From Deltaproteobacteria bacterium (GTDB lineage: Bacteria > Myxococcota_A > UBA796 > GCA-2862545), in NCBI GenBank assembly GCA_006226595.1, contig SBGP01000014.1:1-64000 (forward strand): a stretch of DNA of 64,000 nucleotides, written 5' to 3'. This document shows, in pieces, positions 29,768 to 40,537 of this stretch; within the stretch, counting starts at the first letter, position 1; each line of letters opens with the position of its first letter. The translations under genes were made by a program, and so were the position numbers. The notes below the pieces were generated by a model. The model was given only the letters and a program-made list of their open reading frames with translations, was not told the DNA's origin and searched no databases.

Positions 29768-30076
29768 ATGGCCGAAGAATCCACCGCGCTGAGTCCTTTC
29801 GCTGAGATCGTCGGCTCCGCCCTGGGCCGTCTGCTCGATCGCGGACGCGAAGGCGTCGGCCGCGCCGCCGAAGTCGGGCGCTCGCGCCTCGAGCTGCGCC
29901 AGCTCCAGCGCGACCGCGACGCGTTCTGGATCCGTCTCGGCAAGACCGCGTACCACCTCGTGGACGACGGCGAGATCGAAGATCACCCCGCCCTGCGCAA
30001 GGCGATCGACCGTATTGACGCTCTCGAGCGGCAGATCGCTGCGCTTCAGAGCGGAGGCGGCACCGAAGAGGGCTGA
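29768..30076 (+). CDS. Small helical cytoplasmic protein, unknown function
   Basis: A 102-residue protein with GGAGGA before the ATG. It is predicted to be all helix: GSALGRLLDRGREGVGRAAEVGRSRLELRQLQRDRDAFWIRLGKTAYHLVDDG, then a C-terminal coiled coil (KAIDRIDALERQIAALQ). No signal or membrane segment. No family recognised. tRNA-Ala follows 74 bases downstream with its own promoter. Confidence 0.6.
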   Translation: MAEESTALSPFAEIVGSALGRLLDRGREGVGRAAEVGRSRLELRQLQRDRDAFWIRLGKTAYHLVDDGEIEDHPALRKAIDRIDALERQIAALQSGGGTEEG

Positions 30077-30092
30077 ATGCGCCTGTTCTCGC

Positions 30093-30121
30093 TTGCCGGC
30101 GTCGCGCAGCCCCATTAATAA
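30093..30121 (+). promoter_or_regulatory. Candidate promoter for tRNA-Ala
   Basis: TTGCCG at 30093-30098, 17-base spacer, TAATAA at 30116-30121. It places the transcript start about 20-25 bases before the tRNA. Confidence 0.6.
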
Positions 30122-30150
30122 GGCGGCGCTTCTCCTGAAGAGAATCCTCT

Positions 30151-30226
30151 GGGGCCATAGCTCAGCTGGGAGAGCATTTGACTGGCAGTCAAAAGGTCGG
30201 GGGTTCGAGTCCCCCTGGCTCCACCA
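30151..30226 (+). tRNA. tRNA-Ala(GGC)
   Basis: A 76-base tRNA with encoded CCA. Acceptor GGGGCCA/TGGCTCC with one G-U, D loop AGCTGGGAGA, anticodon loop CTGGCAG giving GGC, T loop TTCGAGT. Very close to E. coli alaW-type tRNAs. Confidence 0.97.
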
Positions 30227-30235
30227 CCTAGAGGG

Positions 30236-30264
30236 CGGCCTTCCGGAAACGGAAGGCCGTTTTT
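30236..30264 (+). terminator. Rho-independent terminator after tRNA-Ala
   Basis: Perfect 10-base stem (CGGCCTTCCG / CGGAAGGCCG), GAAA tetraloop, then TTTTT. Confidence 0.92.
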
Positions 30265-30409
30265 CTTTGGATCGGCGGTCCGAGGCGCGTCTTGCGAGAC
30301 CCCGTCCCCCCAACCGCAGCCGAAAGGTCCGCGAATGCGCTCCTGTGGCGCACTTCCGGTTGACGAGACCCCTCCGCAGCGCCTAGCCTGCCGTTGCACC
30401 GGAGGTTCC

Positions 30410-31453
30410 GTGCACACGCTGCTCGCCCTGCTTCTTCTCCCCAGCTCCGCCCTCGCCGCCGAGGTCACGGACATGCCCACGGCCCTGCGCGGAGACGTGA
30501 ACATCGACTACGTCGGGGCCATCTCCTCGACGGGCATCGAAGAAGCCGGCGAGATCTACGCGCGCCGTCAGAACGCCCGCCACGAGCTGCGCTGGGGAGT
30601 CGAGTTCGCCCCGGCCGATGGACTCGCGATCACGCTCGCCGCGGACACCACGCCCTATGTCGGCCAGACGTGGAAGAGCGCAACCTCGATGGGCTACGAC
30701 CCGGTGCGCGAGACGGGCACCTACACCGTCGGTAGCGACATCACGGTCGACAAGATCCAGGGACGCGGCTTCAACGGCATCTGGATCGGCGCGGCCCTGC
30801 AGCCGTTCAACGAAGCCTGGCGGCGCAACCACCAGACCACGTGGCGCATCGACCTCGCCTACCGGACCGGCAATAAGAACGCGACCTTCTGGACCGAAGA
30901 CGGCGATGGCTGGCGAGGGGCGGCTCCCGGCGGCCCGGCGTACAAGCTCTCGGGCGCGTTCTCGGCCGACAATGGCGCCGCGAATCCCTACGTGGTGGGC
31001 ACCTTCAAGCACGAGGGTCGCGTCACGGTCGACGTCGCCGACGCGAGTGGCACCGTCGTCGCACCCTCGCTGCGCATCCAGCCGGGCACCGACTTCGATC
31101 TCATCGGGGGCATCGAGGTCGTGGGCTACCGCGACGCCGACACCCAGGACCGCTTTGCCGTCGACCTGCGTCTCGGCGTCGGCTACCGCAGCTACCGCCT
31201 CATGCCGAGCGGCCTGTATCTGCCGGACGTGCTCGACGCGTCGAAGTCCCTGCTCGTCACCCAGGATGACCGTCTCGTCGCACGTGCGGGCATGGGCTTC
31301 GACACCCACATCCGCAAGTACGTGAGCATCCGCGTCGGCGGCGACTTCGTGTACAACATGCCCTACCGCATCGAGCACCTCTACGAGGCCCGCACCAGCG
31401 GCAACTCCTACACCGTCGAGATCGGCTCGCGCCTCAACGTTCGGATTCGCTGA
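30410..31453 (+). CDS. Outer-membrane beta-barrel-like protein
   Basis: A 347-residue exported protein. The start is a GTG at 30410 five bases after GGAGG, giving a proper signal peptide (LLALLLLPSSALAA). Strand-like repeats run through the mature part: HELRWGVEFAPADGLAITLAADT, TWRIDLAYRTG, FAVDLRLGVGYRSYRL, YVSIRVGGDFVYNMPYRIEHL, SYTVEIGSRLNVRIR. Family unknown. Its 3' end overlaps the convergent rsmI gene by 20 bases. Confidence 0.7.
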   Translation: MHTLLALLLLPSSALAAEVTDMPTALRGDVNIDYVGAISSTGIEEAGEIYARRQNARHELRWGVEFAPADGLAITLAADTTPYVGQTWKSATSMGYDPVRETGTYTVGSDITVDKIQGRGFNGIWIGAALQPFNEAWRRNHQTTWRIDLAYRTGNKNATFWTEDGDGWRGAAPGGPAYKLSGAFSADNGAANPYVVGTFKHEGRVTVDVADASGTVVAPSLRIQPGTDFDLIGGIEVVGYRDADTQDRFAVDLRLGVGYRSYRLMPSGLYLPDVLDASKSLLVTQDDRLVARAGMGFDTHIRKYVSIRVGGDFVYNMPYRIEHLYEARTSGNSYTVEIGSRLNVRIR

Positions 31454-32228
31454 CCTCACGCTCGAGCGAGAGCAGGTGCTGGTAGGCCTCGCGCTTGCCG
31501 ATGCCCCAGCGCTCGGCGAGCACGGCAGCGACCTCCTTGAGCGAGCCGCCTCCGACCTCGGCCTGCTCCGCGACGTAGGCATCACCCGGCCCGACGACGA
31601 GTACGCACTCGCCTCGGATCTCCGTGGTGTCGAGGCTCGCGAGCGGTCCCCGGCGATGCTCCTCGAACTTCTTCGAGATCTCGCGGCTGATCACGGCCAT
31701 GCGCTCGGGCTGACGCGCGGCGAGACGCTCGACCAGATCCCCCACCCGCCCCGGTGCCTCGTAGACGAGCACGGTCCCGGTGTGTCCGAGGAGCTCGTCG
31801 GCGAAGCCGTCGCGACGCTTGCGCGGCGCGAAGCCAAGGAAGGTCGACGGGGCCGCGGGAAAGCCGGAAGCCGCGAGGGCCGAGGCCAGGGCACTCGGCC
31901 CCGGAACCGAGAGCACCTGCACGCCCCGCGCGTGGGCCGCCGCGACCACCAGGCCGCCGGGATCGGAGACCGCCGGCGTACCGGCGTCGCTGACGAGCGC
32001 GATGTCCTCGGTCAGCGCGCGCTCCGCGATGCGCTCGCCGACGCGATCCTCGTTGTGTGCGTGCACGGCGACCAGCTCGGGCGCGTCCACGTCGCAGGCC
32101 GAGAGCAGCTTGCGGGTACTGCGGGTGTCCTCACAGGCGATCGCGGCCACGGATCCAAGGACCTCGCGCGCACGCGGAGAGAGGTCCCCGAGGGTACCGA
32201 TGGGAGTGGCGACGACGTACAGCGGCAT
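31434..32228 (-). CDS. rsmI: 16S rRNA (cytidine-1402 2'-O)-methyltransferase
   Basis: A 264-residue SAM-dependent methylase of the tetrapyrrole-methylase fold. LYVVATPIGTLGDLSPRA at the N-terminus, EDTRSTRKLL, LVSDAGTPAVSDPG and VPGPSALASALAASG are RsmI signatures. The C-terminal helical part (WGIGKREAYQHLLSL) is also typical. It modifies C1402 in the ribosomal P site. Last gene of the rpsP operon, 4 bases after yraN. Confidence 0.95.
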   Translation of the reverse strand: MPLYVVATPIGTLGDLSPRAREVLGSVAAIACEDTRSTRKLLSACDVDAPELVAVHAHNEDRVGERIAERALTEDIALVSDAGTPAVSDPGGLVVAAAHARGVQVLSVPGPSALASALAASGFPAAPSTFLGFAPRKRRDGFADELLGHTGTVLVYEAPGRVGDLVERLAARQPERMAVISREISKKFEEHRRGPLASLDTTEIRGECVLVVGPGDAYVAEQAEVGGGSLKEVAAVLAERWGIGKREAYQHLLSLEREVSESER

Positions 32229-32232
32229 GGTC

Positions 32233-32610
32233 CTACCCGTCGAAGGCGTCGTCGAGCCACTCGACAGCCCAGCCATCCGCATGCGCACTCACGGAGGCAA
32301 TCAGGAACGCCACGTCATCGTAGACGGGAGGCTGCGTCGCGAGAAAGGCACGAGCCGCGCCGCGAAGCTTGCGGAGCTTGCTCGGAGTCAGCGCCTCCAG
32401 CGGATCTTCGCCAGGACGCCGCGCCTTGACCTCGACAAAACGAATCGCGGTCTCGCGATGCACGACCACATCGAGCTCGCCGCCCCCGCCACGCCAGTTG
32501 CGTGCGAGGACAGTCCAGCCCTGGGTCTCGAGCTCGCGGACCGCGAAGGTCTCGGCCTCGGCGCCGCGCTGCAGAGCTGCGCGACGGTCGTCGGCCGAGC
32601 GGAAGGCCAA
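32233..32610 (-). CDS. YraN family (UPF0102) nuclease-like protein
   Basis: A 125-residue protein with the Holliday-junction-resolvase-like core of UPF0102: RGAEAETFAVRELETQGW, then GGELDVVV and RFVEVKARR, which supply the Glu/Asp/Lys of a PD-(D/E)XK-type metal site. It is usually found next to rplS/rnhB or rsmI, as here. Cellular role unsettled. Three bases separate it from rplS. Confidence 0.88.
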   Translation of the reverse strand: MAFRSADDRRAALQRGAEAETFAVRELETQGWTVLARNWRGGGGELDVVVHRETAIRFVEVKARRPGEDPLEALTPSKLRKLRGAARAFLATQPPVYDDVAFLIASVSAHADGWAVEWLDDAFDG

Positions 32611-32613
32611 AGC

Positions 32614-32982
32614 CTACTTCTTGCGCTTGAAGTCGCGGATCGGCTTGAGGCGCGCGGCCTTGCCACGGCGGCTGCGGAGGTAGTGCAGCTTGGCGCGACG
32701 CACGCGGTGACGGCCGGTCACCTCGATCTTGGTCAGGTCGGGGCTCTGCGCGGGGAAGATACGCTCGACGCCAACGCCGTTGCTGATCTTGCGAACGGTG
32801 AAGGTGGTGCGCGGGCCGCCGGACTTGATGCGGATGACGGTGCCCTCGAAGACCTGGACGCGGGTCTTCTCACCCTCGCGGATGCGAACGTGGACGCGTA
32901 CGGTGTCGCCGGGGCGAACGTCGACGTCGGCGCGCTCGCGGCCCTGGAGCATCTCGCTCTCGATCTGCTGAATGAGGTTCAT
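32614..32982 (-). CDS. rplS: 50S ribosomal protein L19
   Basis: A 122-residue protein with the L19 core: FRPGD-like [42 protein letters not shown] and [19 protein letters not shown]. It sits at the 30S-50S interface. 89 bases downstream of trmD. Confidence 0.97.
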   Translation of the reverse strand: MNLIQQIESEMLQGRERADVDVRPGDTVRVHVRIREGEKTRVQVFEGTVIRIKSGGPRTTFTVRKISNGVGVERIFPAQSPDLTKIEVTGRHRVRRAKLHYLRSRRGKAARLKPIRDFKRKK

Positions 32983-33071
32983 GACTTCCTCGCTTCGGAC
33001 CGTCGCATCGCGAGAGGGTCCGGTAGAAAATGACGTGCCGCGGACGAACCGCGGACCTGAGCCCGGGTCGT

Positions 33072-33767
33072 TTATTCCCCGGAGCCCGACTCGTCAACGA
33101 AGCGCTTCCAGAGGTCCGGGCGTCGCTCGCGTGTGCGACGCTCGGCCTGCTGCTGACGCCAGCTCTCGATCCGGGCGTGGTGCCCCGAGAGGAGCACGTC
33201 AGGCACCTCCATGCCGCGAAACTCGCGGGGTCGGGTGTACTGCGGATACTCGAGCAGGTGCCCCGAGAACGACTCGTCCATCGCGCTGGCCGCGTTGCCG
33301 AGCACCCCGGGTACCAGGCGCGCGACAGCGTCGACGTATGCCACGGCGGCGATCTCACCGCCGGTGAGCACGAAGTCCCCCAGCGACAGCTCCTCGTCGA
33401 CCAGGGTCTCGATGCGGGCGTCGATGCCTTCGTAGTGACCACAGACGACGATCATGTGCTCGTGCGTGACCAGCTGCTCGGCGACGCGCTGCGAGAAGCG
33501 CCGTCCCGCGGGGCTGGTGAGCACCACGTGCGACGCGTCGGTGCGCAGGGCCTCGAGGGCGCGCGCGACGATGTCGACCCGCATCACCATGCCGGGCCCA
33601 CCGCCGTAGGGCGTGTCGTCCACGTTCTTGTGCTTGTTCTCGGCCCAGTCCCGGATGTCGTGCACGCCGATGTCGACGAGACCCGCCTCGGTCGCGCGCC
33701 CGAGGATCGAGCTGCCGAGCGGCACGCGCACCATCTCGGGGTGAAGCGTGAGGATGTCGAACTTCAC
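33072..33767 (-). CDS. trmD: tRNA (guanine-37 N1)-methyltransferase
   Basis: A 231-residue SPOUT-class methyltransferase. The trefoil-knot segments are visible: [25 protein letters not shown] and [29 protein letters not shown]. It methylates G37 to prevent frameshifting. Its GTG start overlaps the rimM stop (GTGA). Confidence 0.97.
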   Translation of the reverse strand: MKFDILTLHPEMVRVPLGSSILGRATEAGLVDIGVHDIRDWAENKHKNVDDTPYGGGPGMVMRVDIVARALEALRTDASHVVLTSPAGRRFSQRVAEQLVTHEHMIVVCGHYEGIDARIETLVDEELSLGDFVLTGGEIAAVAYVDAVARLVPGVLGNAASAMDESFSGHLLEYPQYTRPREFRGMEVPDVLLSGHHARIESWRQQQAERRTRERRPDLWKRFVDESGSGE

Positions 33768-34312
33768 GCCAACCCCTCGCGGGCCACGTGGACGATCCCC
33801 TCATCCAGGTCGAAAGAGACGAACTCGGCCTCGCAGGGCACGAACAGCGGCTCCTTCTTGCCGACGTCGATCTCGATCACCTCGATCGGACCGGCGGCGT
33901 GGATCTGCGCGACCACGCCGATGCGCTCGCCGTCGACGTAGACGTCCAGCCCCTCGATGTCGGAGAGATAGAACTCGTCCTCGTCGAGCTCGGGCAGCGC
34001 GTCGCGGGCGATCGCAATCCGCCACTGGAGCCAGGCCTGGGCCTGGTCCCGGTACTTCACCCCGCCGATGCGTCCAATGATGCGCTTTCCGGCACCCGGA
34101 CGCGCGGTGAGCATCGCACTGCGGCGCTCCCCCTTCGGACCAATGAGCACGACCTGGCGCGGCTTCGCGAGCAACGTGGACTCGCGGTTGTGGAGGTGCA
34201 GACGCACCTCACCCCGAACGCCAAAGAAGCCGGACACAAAGCCCAGCTCCAGCTCATCGTCGGCGATCCCGTTCCCGTCGAGCGGGAACGGTGCATCACT
34301 CGGCGTCGTCAT
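33764..34312 (-). CDS. rimM: 16S rRNA processing protein RimM
   Basis: A 182-residue 30S maturation factor. N-terminal RimM domain with LGFVSGFFGVRGEVRLHLHN; C-terminal PRC-barrel with DEFYLSDIEGLDVYVDGERIGVV and PLFVPCEAEFVSFDL. The ATG at 34312 overlaps the khpA end by 17 bases; another in-frame ATG lies at 34324. Confidence 0.94.
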   Translation of the reverse strand: MTTPSDAPFPLDGNGIADDELELGFVSGFFGVRGEVRLHLHNRESTLLAKPRQVVLIGPKGERRSAMLTARPGAGKRIIGRIGGVKYRDQAQAWLQWRIAIARDALPELDEDEFYLSDIEGLDVYVDGERIGVVAQIHAAGPIEVIEIDVGKKEPLFVPCEAEFVSFDLDEGIVHVAREGLA

Positions 34313-34553
34313 CCTCGGCGGCATCCTCTTCCGCCTCGTCGACGAGCTCGACGGAGGCCTTGGTGGAGCCAGCAGCGGCGGAGACGATCGTACGGATCGA
34401 CCGCATGGTGCGGTCATCCGCGATGATCTCGTGATCCGCCTCGTCGACGGACACCTTGAGCAGCAGGACGTCGTCGCCCTCGACTGCGGAGATGGACACC
34501 GCCTCGGGGTTGGTGACGGCGGGCTCGACGAGATGGCGGATCAGGTCTTCCAT
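34296..34553 (-). CDS. khpA: KhpA-like KH-domain protein with degenerate GxxG loop
   Basis: An 85-residue protein in the usual khpA slot between rpsP and rimM, starting [40 protein letters not shown]. KhpA normally reads GKVIGKQGRTAKALR next; here the segment is HEIIADDRTMRSIR. Both Gly of the GxxG RNA-binding loop and its basic residues are lost. The C-terminus is an acidic tail (EEDAAEDDDAE). Identity rests on position and flanking sequence; RNA binding in the normal way is doubtful. Confidence 0.82.
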   Translation of the reverse strand: MEDLIRHLVEPAVTNPEAVSISAVEGDDVLLLKVSVDEADHEIIADDRTMRSIRTIVSAAAGSTKASVELVDEAEEDAAEDDDAE

Positions 34554-34801
34554 TACGCGGAAGCCTCGGTCCGGGCACGCTCGATGAGGCGCTTGGCGGT
34601 GTCGCTCGGGCGGGCGCCGTTGGACAGCCAGTGATCGACGCGCTCGAGGTCGAGCTTGAGCGTCTTCTGCTCGGTCATCGGGTCGTAGAAGCCGAGCTGC
34701 TCGATGAACCGGCCGTCGCGGGGGGCGCGGGAATCGGCGGCGATGACACGGTAGAACGGCCGCTTCTTGGCGCCGAGACGGGTCAGACGAATACGAACCA
34801 T
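34553..34801 (-). CDS. rpsP: 30S ribosomal protein S16
   Basis: An 82-residue protein with the S16 signature [41 protein letters not shown]. First gene of the operon rpsP-khpA-rimM-trmD-rplS-yraN-rsmI. Its stop overlaps the khpA start (TAATG). Confidence 0.97.
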   Translation of the reverse strand: MVRIRLTRLGAKKRPFYRVIAADSRAPRDGRFIEQLGFYDPMTEQKTLKLDLERVDHWLSNGARPSDTAKRLIERARTEASA

Positions 34802-34852
34802 GGGAATCTTTCCTCGAGTGGCGGCCGAGTTGGGGCCGCGGGGAGACGGGGC

Positions 34853-34881
34853 CGTTTAGCCGGCCGTGCGTGACCCGTCAA
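34853..34881 (-). promoter_or_regulatory. Candidate promoter of the rpsP operon
   Basis: On the minus strand TTGACG (34876-34881), 17-base spacer, TAAACG (34853-34858). About 50 bases ahead of the rpsP ATG. Confidence 0.6.
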
Positions 34882-35127
34882 GCGGGGCGCTGCCAAAGGA
34901 ACCGAGGCGGCTTCTGCCGGATGCCCGCAGTCCTAGAGCTGGTGGAACGCCTCGCGCCGAGCGAAGTGCTCGCCCCCGATATCCCACGAGATGACGACGT
35001 GCCCGCGCTGGGCGAACGAAGCCGCCGGGATTCGTGCAGCCGCTCGAGGACCGAGAGCCCGCCGAGCCGTCAGGCCCGAACGAGGTTGGGAGACGCGCCC
35101 TGCCACCGGGCCTCGTCCCTCAACGCG

Positions 35128-35162
35128 AAACGGGCGCCGCAGCCTTCGCTGGACGCCCGTTC
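35128..35162 (-). terminator. Probable terminator of the carboxylase gene
   Basis: Minus-strand interrupted hairpin: outer arms ACGGGCG / CGCCCGT, inner arms CAGC / GCTG, then a short TTT. 17 bases after the stop. Confidence 0.5.
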
Positions 35163-35179
35163 CCCGCTCTCGGCGAGCC

Positions 35180-36730
<1,551 letters not shown>

Positions 36731-36834
36731 TCAGGCCTCCGGACGGCGCCCATAACCTCCCTGGGCGACGCCGACCGTGGGTTGTGGTCGGTCACCGGGT
36801 CAAGCTACGGTATCGAGAGATCTGGAGGCGCACG

Positions 36835-39453
36835 ATGCGCGCATGCTGCGGGCTGATCGGCATCCTTGCCCTGGTGGGCTGCAAGGGAGACGACGGCGAG
36901 GACACCGGGGAGGAGATCACCTACCCGACGGGCTGTATCGCCACGTCCGAGGGCGGCAGCTTCGCGCTCCTCGCGGACGCGGTGGTCGCCTCGTCGGCGG
37001 GAACGACCATCACCCTGTGCGACGGTCCGTTCACCGAGACGGTCACCGTCAGCGGCAAGGAACTGACGATCGAGGGTGGCGTCGACACGGTGTGGCAAGC
37101 GCCGGTCAACGAGCCGGCACTGGTCCTCGGCGAGCAGGCCGACGTCACCGTCAGCGGCCTCACCATCGAGACCACGCGCAACGGCGTCACCACGGACGCG
37201 AGCACCCTCACCCTCACCGACGTCGTGTTCCCCTCCCCCGGAAACTACGCGGTCGAAGGCACGGCGAGCAGCGTCAACGCGACCAACGTCACCGTCGAGA
37301 CACCGGGCTGGGGCGCCATCCGCCTGAGCGGTGCGAGCGCGATGCTCACCGCGTCGGCCCTGGAGGTGAACCAGTCGACCGGCAACGCCGTGACCCTGGA
37401 ACAGGGCGCGAGCGGCGACATCCGCGACAGCAGCTTCCTCGAGTCGGTGTGCACCAACGACGGCGTCAACTGCCTCGAGAGTGACGGCTGGGGCGTCGAG
37501 ATCACCGATGGCGGTTCGCTGAACCTCGTCGGCAACAACTTCGAGCTCGGCTTCCTCGGCGGAGTTCGCGCAGAGTCCGCTTCGGTGACCAGTACCGACG
37601 ACGTGTTCAGCTTCAACTGGTTCGGCATGTGGATCGAAAACGGCGACCTGACCGCCAACGGCACCCTCGTCGAGTACTCGACGCAGTACGGCATCCTCGG
37701 TCTGACCATGGATGCCGACCTCACCGATGTCTCGGTGATCTCCGAGGAGTGGGCTGGCGAGTACGAGGTCAACGACGAGGACACCGACGGCGACGGCGTT
37801 CCCGACTCCCAGTCCACGCTCGACGGCACCTACGGCATCGTCGGCTTCGACACCGATCTCGTCGGCGATGGGCTCGAGATCACGGGCAACAACGGCGGCG
37901 GCATCTACCTGAGCACCCGCCTCGACACCGCCGTCAGCCTCGATCTCGCGAACTCGGTGATCGACGACAACGCCGGCTGGGGCATCTTCGCGCTGCTCGG
38001 CGAGCTGACCCTGTCCGACGTCGACATCACCAACACGCGGCGCAACGAGGACTTCTGTGTCCAGGGCTCGACCCTGCAGTGCGATGGCGGCATGTGGGCC
38101 GCTGCCAGCGACGTGACCTGGGATGGCGGGCGGATCTCGGGCAACCAGTTCATCGGCTACATCGGCATCCAGAACAACCACACGCTCAGCAACGTGGTGA
38201 TCGCCGACAACGAGGACACCGGCGTGCGCGTGGACGCGGGCGCGCTGACGATGACGAGCTCGGAGATCACCGGACGCGGCGCCTTCGCGACCGTGGTCAG
38301 CAACGGCGCCGTCGGAAGCTTCGATGGGCTCGACGTCCACGACCGAAGCCACGACTCGCTGCTCTCGTTCACCGACGGGTCGAGCTACCGCACCTACTAC
38401 GACGGCACGGACCTGCTCCTCACCAGCGCCACGGCCACCATCGCCAACAGCACGTTTGCGCGAGGCGACACCGGCATCCAGGTGACGGGCACGACCGCCG
38501 CCCTCACCCTCGAGGACTCGAGCTTCACCGACTACAACCGCCGCGCGCTCTACGCCTATCAGGGCGGGCTGGACGTCGCGCGCACGACGTTCACCAACGT
38601 TGGCGGGTACGTCGTCTACTGCTCCCAGGGCACGTTCACCGGCCAGAGCCTCGGCTTCACCGGTGTGCCCGAGTACGCGACCCACTACGTGAACACCGAC
38701 GCCACCGGCTCGGTGACGGAGAGCGAGTACACAACGGCTGCCGCGGCCCTCTACAACTCGACCTGTACCCTCGACCTCACCAACGTGGTGATGTCCGACG
38801 TCGTCGAGCGGGCCATCTACGCCTCCTCGGGGAGCACCCAGCTCGACCGGTTCACCGTGGACGGAGCCGGCGCGAGTGCCTCGACCACCGAGGCCACCGT
38901 GCACCTGAGCAACGCCGCGGATGCCCTGCTCAACGACATCGACATCCGCAACGTGACCGTGGGCCACGCGCTGCGCGTCGCCGGCGGCACCGCGGGCACG
39001 AGCACGGTCCGGGTGAGCGAGCTGTTCGTGGACGGCGTGACCGACGGCTCGGCGGTGTACGCCGACAGCGCGCCAGACGTGCGGATCAGCGGACTGGCGG
39101 TCGCGAACACCAGCGATGCCGCCCTGCGCTTCGAGAACAGCACCGTCACCGTCGACGGCACCGCCCTCGCCAGTGCCGGCACGATCGATGGCGCCGGGGC
39201 CGAGGGCGTCTCGGTCACTGGGGGCACGGCCTCGCTGTCGAACCTGACCATTGCCTCGCCCGTCACCGCGGGCATGCTGATGAGCGGCGGCACGGATCAC
39301 GTGCTGAGCGGCGCGACCGTCACGGGAGCCGGAACCTTCGGCATGGTATGTGACACCACGCCCAGCTTCGCGACCTGCGAGTCCCTGGCGCTCGACGGGG
39401 CGAGCGGACCCCACTCTGGTTGCGACGACTGCGCGAGCCTCGCGGGCCTCTAG
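36835..39453 (+). CDS. Right-handed beta-helix lipoprotein
   Basis: An 872-residue lipoprotein (ILALVGC, Cys16) with TGGAGG before the ATG at 36835. Almost the whole mature chain consists of about 23-residue parallel beta-helix coils with Asn and Gly at turns (LTIEGGVDTVWQ, VTVSGLTIETTRNGVTT, STLTLTDVVF, and so on), as in pectate-lyase-like and NosD-like proteins. A Ser/Thr/Asp-rich insertion with DEDTDGDGVPDSQ at about residue 320 looks like a calcium-binding thrombospondin-3-type turn. No catalytic residues can be assigned. Probably a surface adhesin or glycan-binding protein. Confidence 0.78.
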   Translation: MRACCGLIGILALVGCKGDDGEDTGEEITYPTGCIATSEGGSFALLADAVVASSAGTTITLCDGPFTETVTVSGKELTIEGGVDTVWQAPVNEPALVLGEQADVTVSGLTIETTRNGVTTDASTLTLTDVVFPSPGNYAVEGTASSVNATNVTVETPGWGAIRLSGASAMLTASALEVNQSTGNAVTLEQGASGDIRDSSFLESVCTNDGVNCLESDGWGVEITDGGSLNLVGNNFELGFLGGVRAESASVTSTDDVFSFNWFGMWIENGDLTANGTLVEYSTQYGILGLTMDADLTDVSVISEEWAGEYEVNDEDTDGDGVPDSQSTLDGTYGIVGFDTDLVGDGLEITGNNGGGIYLSTRLDTAVSLDLANSVIDDNAGWGIFALLGELTLSDVDITNTRRNEDFCVQGSTLQCDGGMWAAASDVTWDGGRISGNQFIGYIGIQNNHTLSNVVIADNEDTGVRVDAGALTMTSSEITGRGAFATVVSNGAVGSFDGLDVHDRSHDSLLSFTDGSSYRTYYDGTDLLLTSATATIANSTFARGDTGIQVTGTTAALTLEDSSFTDYNRRALYAYQGGLDVARTTFTNVGGYVVYCSQGTFTGQSLGFTGVPEYATHYVNTDATGSVTESEYTTAAAALYNSTCTLDLTNVVMSDVVERAIYASSGSTQLDRFTVDGAGASASTTEATVHLSNAADALLNDIDIRNVTVGHALRVAGGTAGTSTVRVSELFVDGVTDGSAVYADSAPDVRISGLAVANTSDAALRFENSTVTVDGTALASAGTIDGAGAEGVSVTGGTASLSNLTIASPVTAGMLMSGGTDHVLSGATVTGAGTFGMVCDTTPSFATCESLALDGASGPHSGCDDCASLAGL

Positions 39454-39466
39454 GCGCTGCGGTGGC

Positions 39467-40537
39467 TCACGGCTCCGGGGTGATCGTCGTCGCGAGCACC
39501 TCGGTGCCACGCCGCGTGATGCGCACCCGACGCGCCTGATCCATGGCGCCGGGCCAGCGATAGGCGCGGTACTGCGGCACGTCGCGGATCGCGTACACGA
39601 AGGCCTGGGGCTGCCCCTCCGGCTTGGGCTCGACCACCACCTTGTCGCCGATGTCGATGGTGACGACGAGATCGCCAGAAGCGTCGAGAGCACGCGGACG
39701 ATCCCCGAGTCCGAACTCCAGTGGCGTCGGAATCCGCGCCTCGTGCTCGACCGTGATCACCGCGGCATCCGGCGCGGCGAGGATCTCGACCTCGGCGGCC
39801 TCGAGCGACAGGGAGCGCTCGTCGACCCGGGCGATCACGGGTCCGATCACCATCGTCCCCGGCCCCAGCCCACGCCAGGTCCACTCGATCTCCCGCACCA
39901 GGCCGTCGGTCGAGTCGAGCAGCGTCTCCCGTGCCCCAGTGAGCACCGCCGGCCCCTCGAGCCGCTCCGCGGTCACCCCGATCGGGCGAGTGCCAGCCCC
40001 CGCGATGCGCACCGTGATCGTGAACTCGCTGCCCTCGAAGACCGGCGCGCCGGGAGCTTGGATGCCCAGTGAGCTCAGCACCGAGCCCGGCAGGAACCCG
40101 AAGGCGTCGAGGCCGAGGAAGGGCTCGAAGTCCGGATCGGCCGCAGCCTCGCGGGGCGTGCGCACACCGGCGAGCAACGCCGCCTCGAGCTCTGGACCCG
40201 CGAGCTCGGGCCGCCCCATGCGCGCGAGGTAGGCCGCGCGGTTGTAGCGGGCGATCGCGAAGCTCGGGTCGAGGAGCAGGGCCTTGTCGAGCAGCTCCAC
40301 CGCCTCTTCGAGGTCTCCCAGCTCGGCGTTGGCTCGCGCCTCCCACGCCAGTAGCAGCGGATCGCGCGGCTGGTGCCGGCGCGCGTCCTGAAACGCGATC
40401 CGGGCCCCTTCCACGTCTCCCTGCTCGAGCGCCTCCACGCCGTCGCGCCAGGCGTCGAGCGCCGCGCGGACGGGCGCGAGTTCGCGATCCTCCGCCGACT
40501 GGCAGGCGAGCAACAGCCACAGGCACCACCAGGTCAT
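39467..40537 (-). CDS. TPR lipoprotein coupled to pgeF
   Basis: A 356-residue lipoprotein (LWLLLAC, Cys12). The N-terminal third has about three tetratricopeptide repeats (ALEQGDVEGARIAFQDARRHQP, ANAELGDLEEAVELLDKALLLDP, FAIARYNRAAYLARMGRPELAGPELEAAL). The rest is beta-rich (FTITVRIAGAGTRPIGVTAERL), perhaps an immunoglobulin-like domain. Its ATG overlaps the pgeF stop (ATGA). No known family. Confidence 0.72.
   Translation of the reverse strand: MTWWCLWLLLACQSAEDRELAPVRAALDAWRDGVEALEQGDVEGARIAFQDARRHQPRDPLLLAWEARANAELGDLEEAVELLDKALLLDPSFAIARYNRAAYLARMGRPELAGPELEAALLAGVRTPREAAADPDFEPFLGLDAFGFLPGSVLSSLGIQAPGAPVFEGSEFTITVRIAGAGTRPIGVTAERLEGPAVLTGARETLLDSTDGLVREIEWTWRGLGPGTMVIGPVIARVDERSLSLEAAEVEILAAPDAAVITVEHEARIPTPLEFGLGDRPRALDASGDLVVTIDIGDKVVVEPKPEGQPQAFVYAIRDVPQYRAYRWPGAMDQARRVRITRRGTEVLATTITPEP

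Larger units (their letters stand above)
34802..35179. other. Intergenic region between pccB-like gene and rpsP
   Basis: A 378-base stretch with no convincing gene. It holds the rpsP promoter (34853-34881) and a probable terminator of the carboxylase gene (35128-35162). A minus-strand open frame ends here with GHVVISWDIGGEHFARREAF, which could be a gene remnant, but its start would lie inside the carboxylase gene and it has no ribosome site. Confidence 0.6.

Noticed and set aside
36805-39693. Very long open frames antisense to real genes, for example 962 codons here, and others at 581-2872, 6121-8217 and 47918-50728
   Set aside because: They mirror GC-rich codon structure of the opposite strand, have no ribosome sites, and give low-complexity Arg/Val/His/Gly-rich protein with no recognisable motif.
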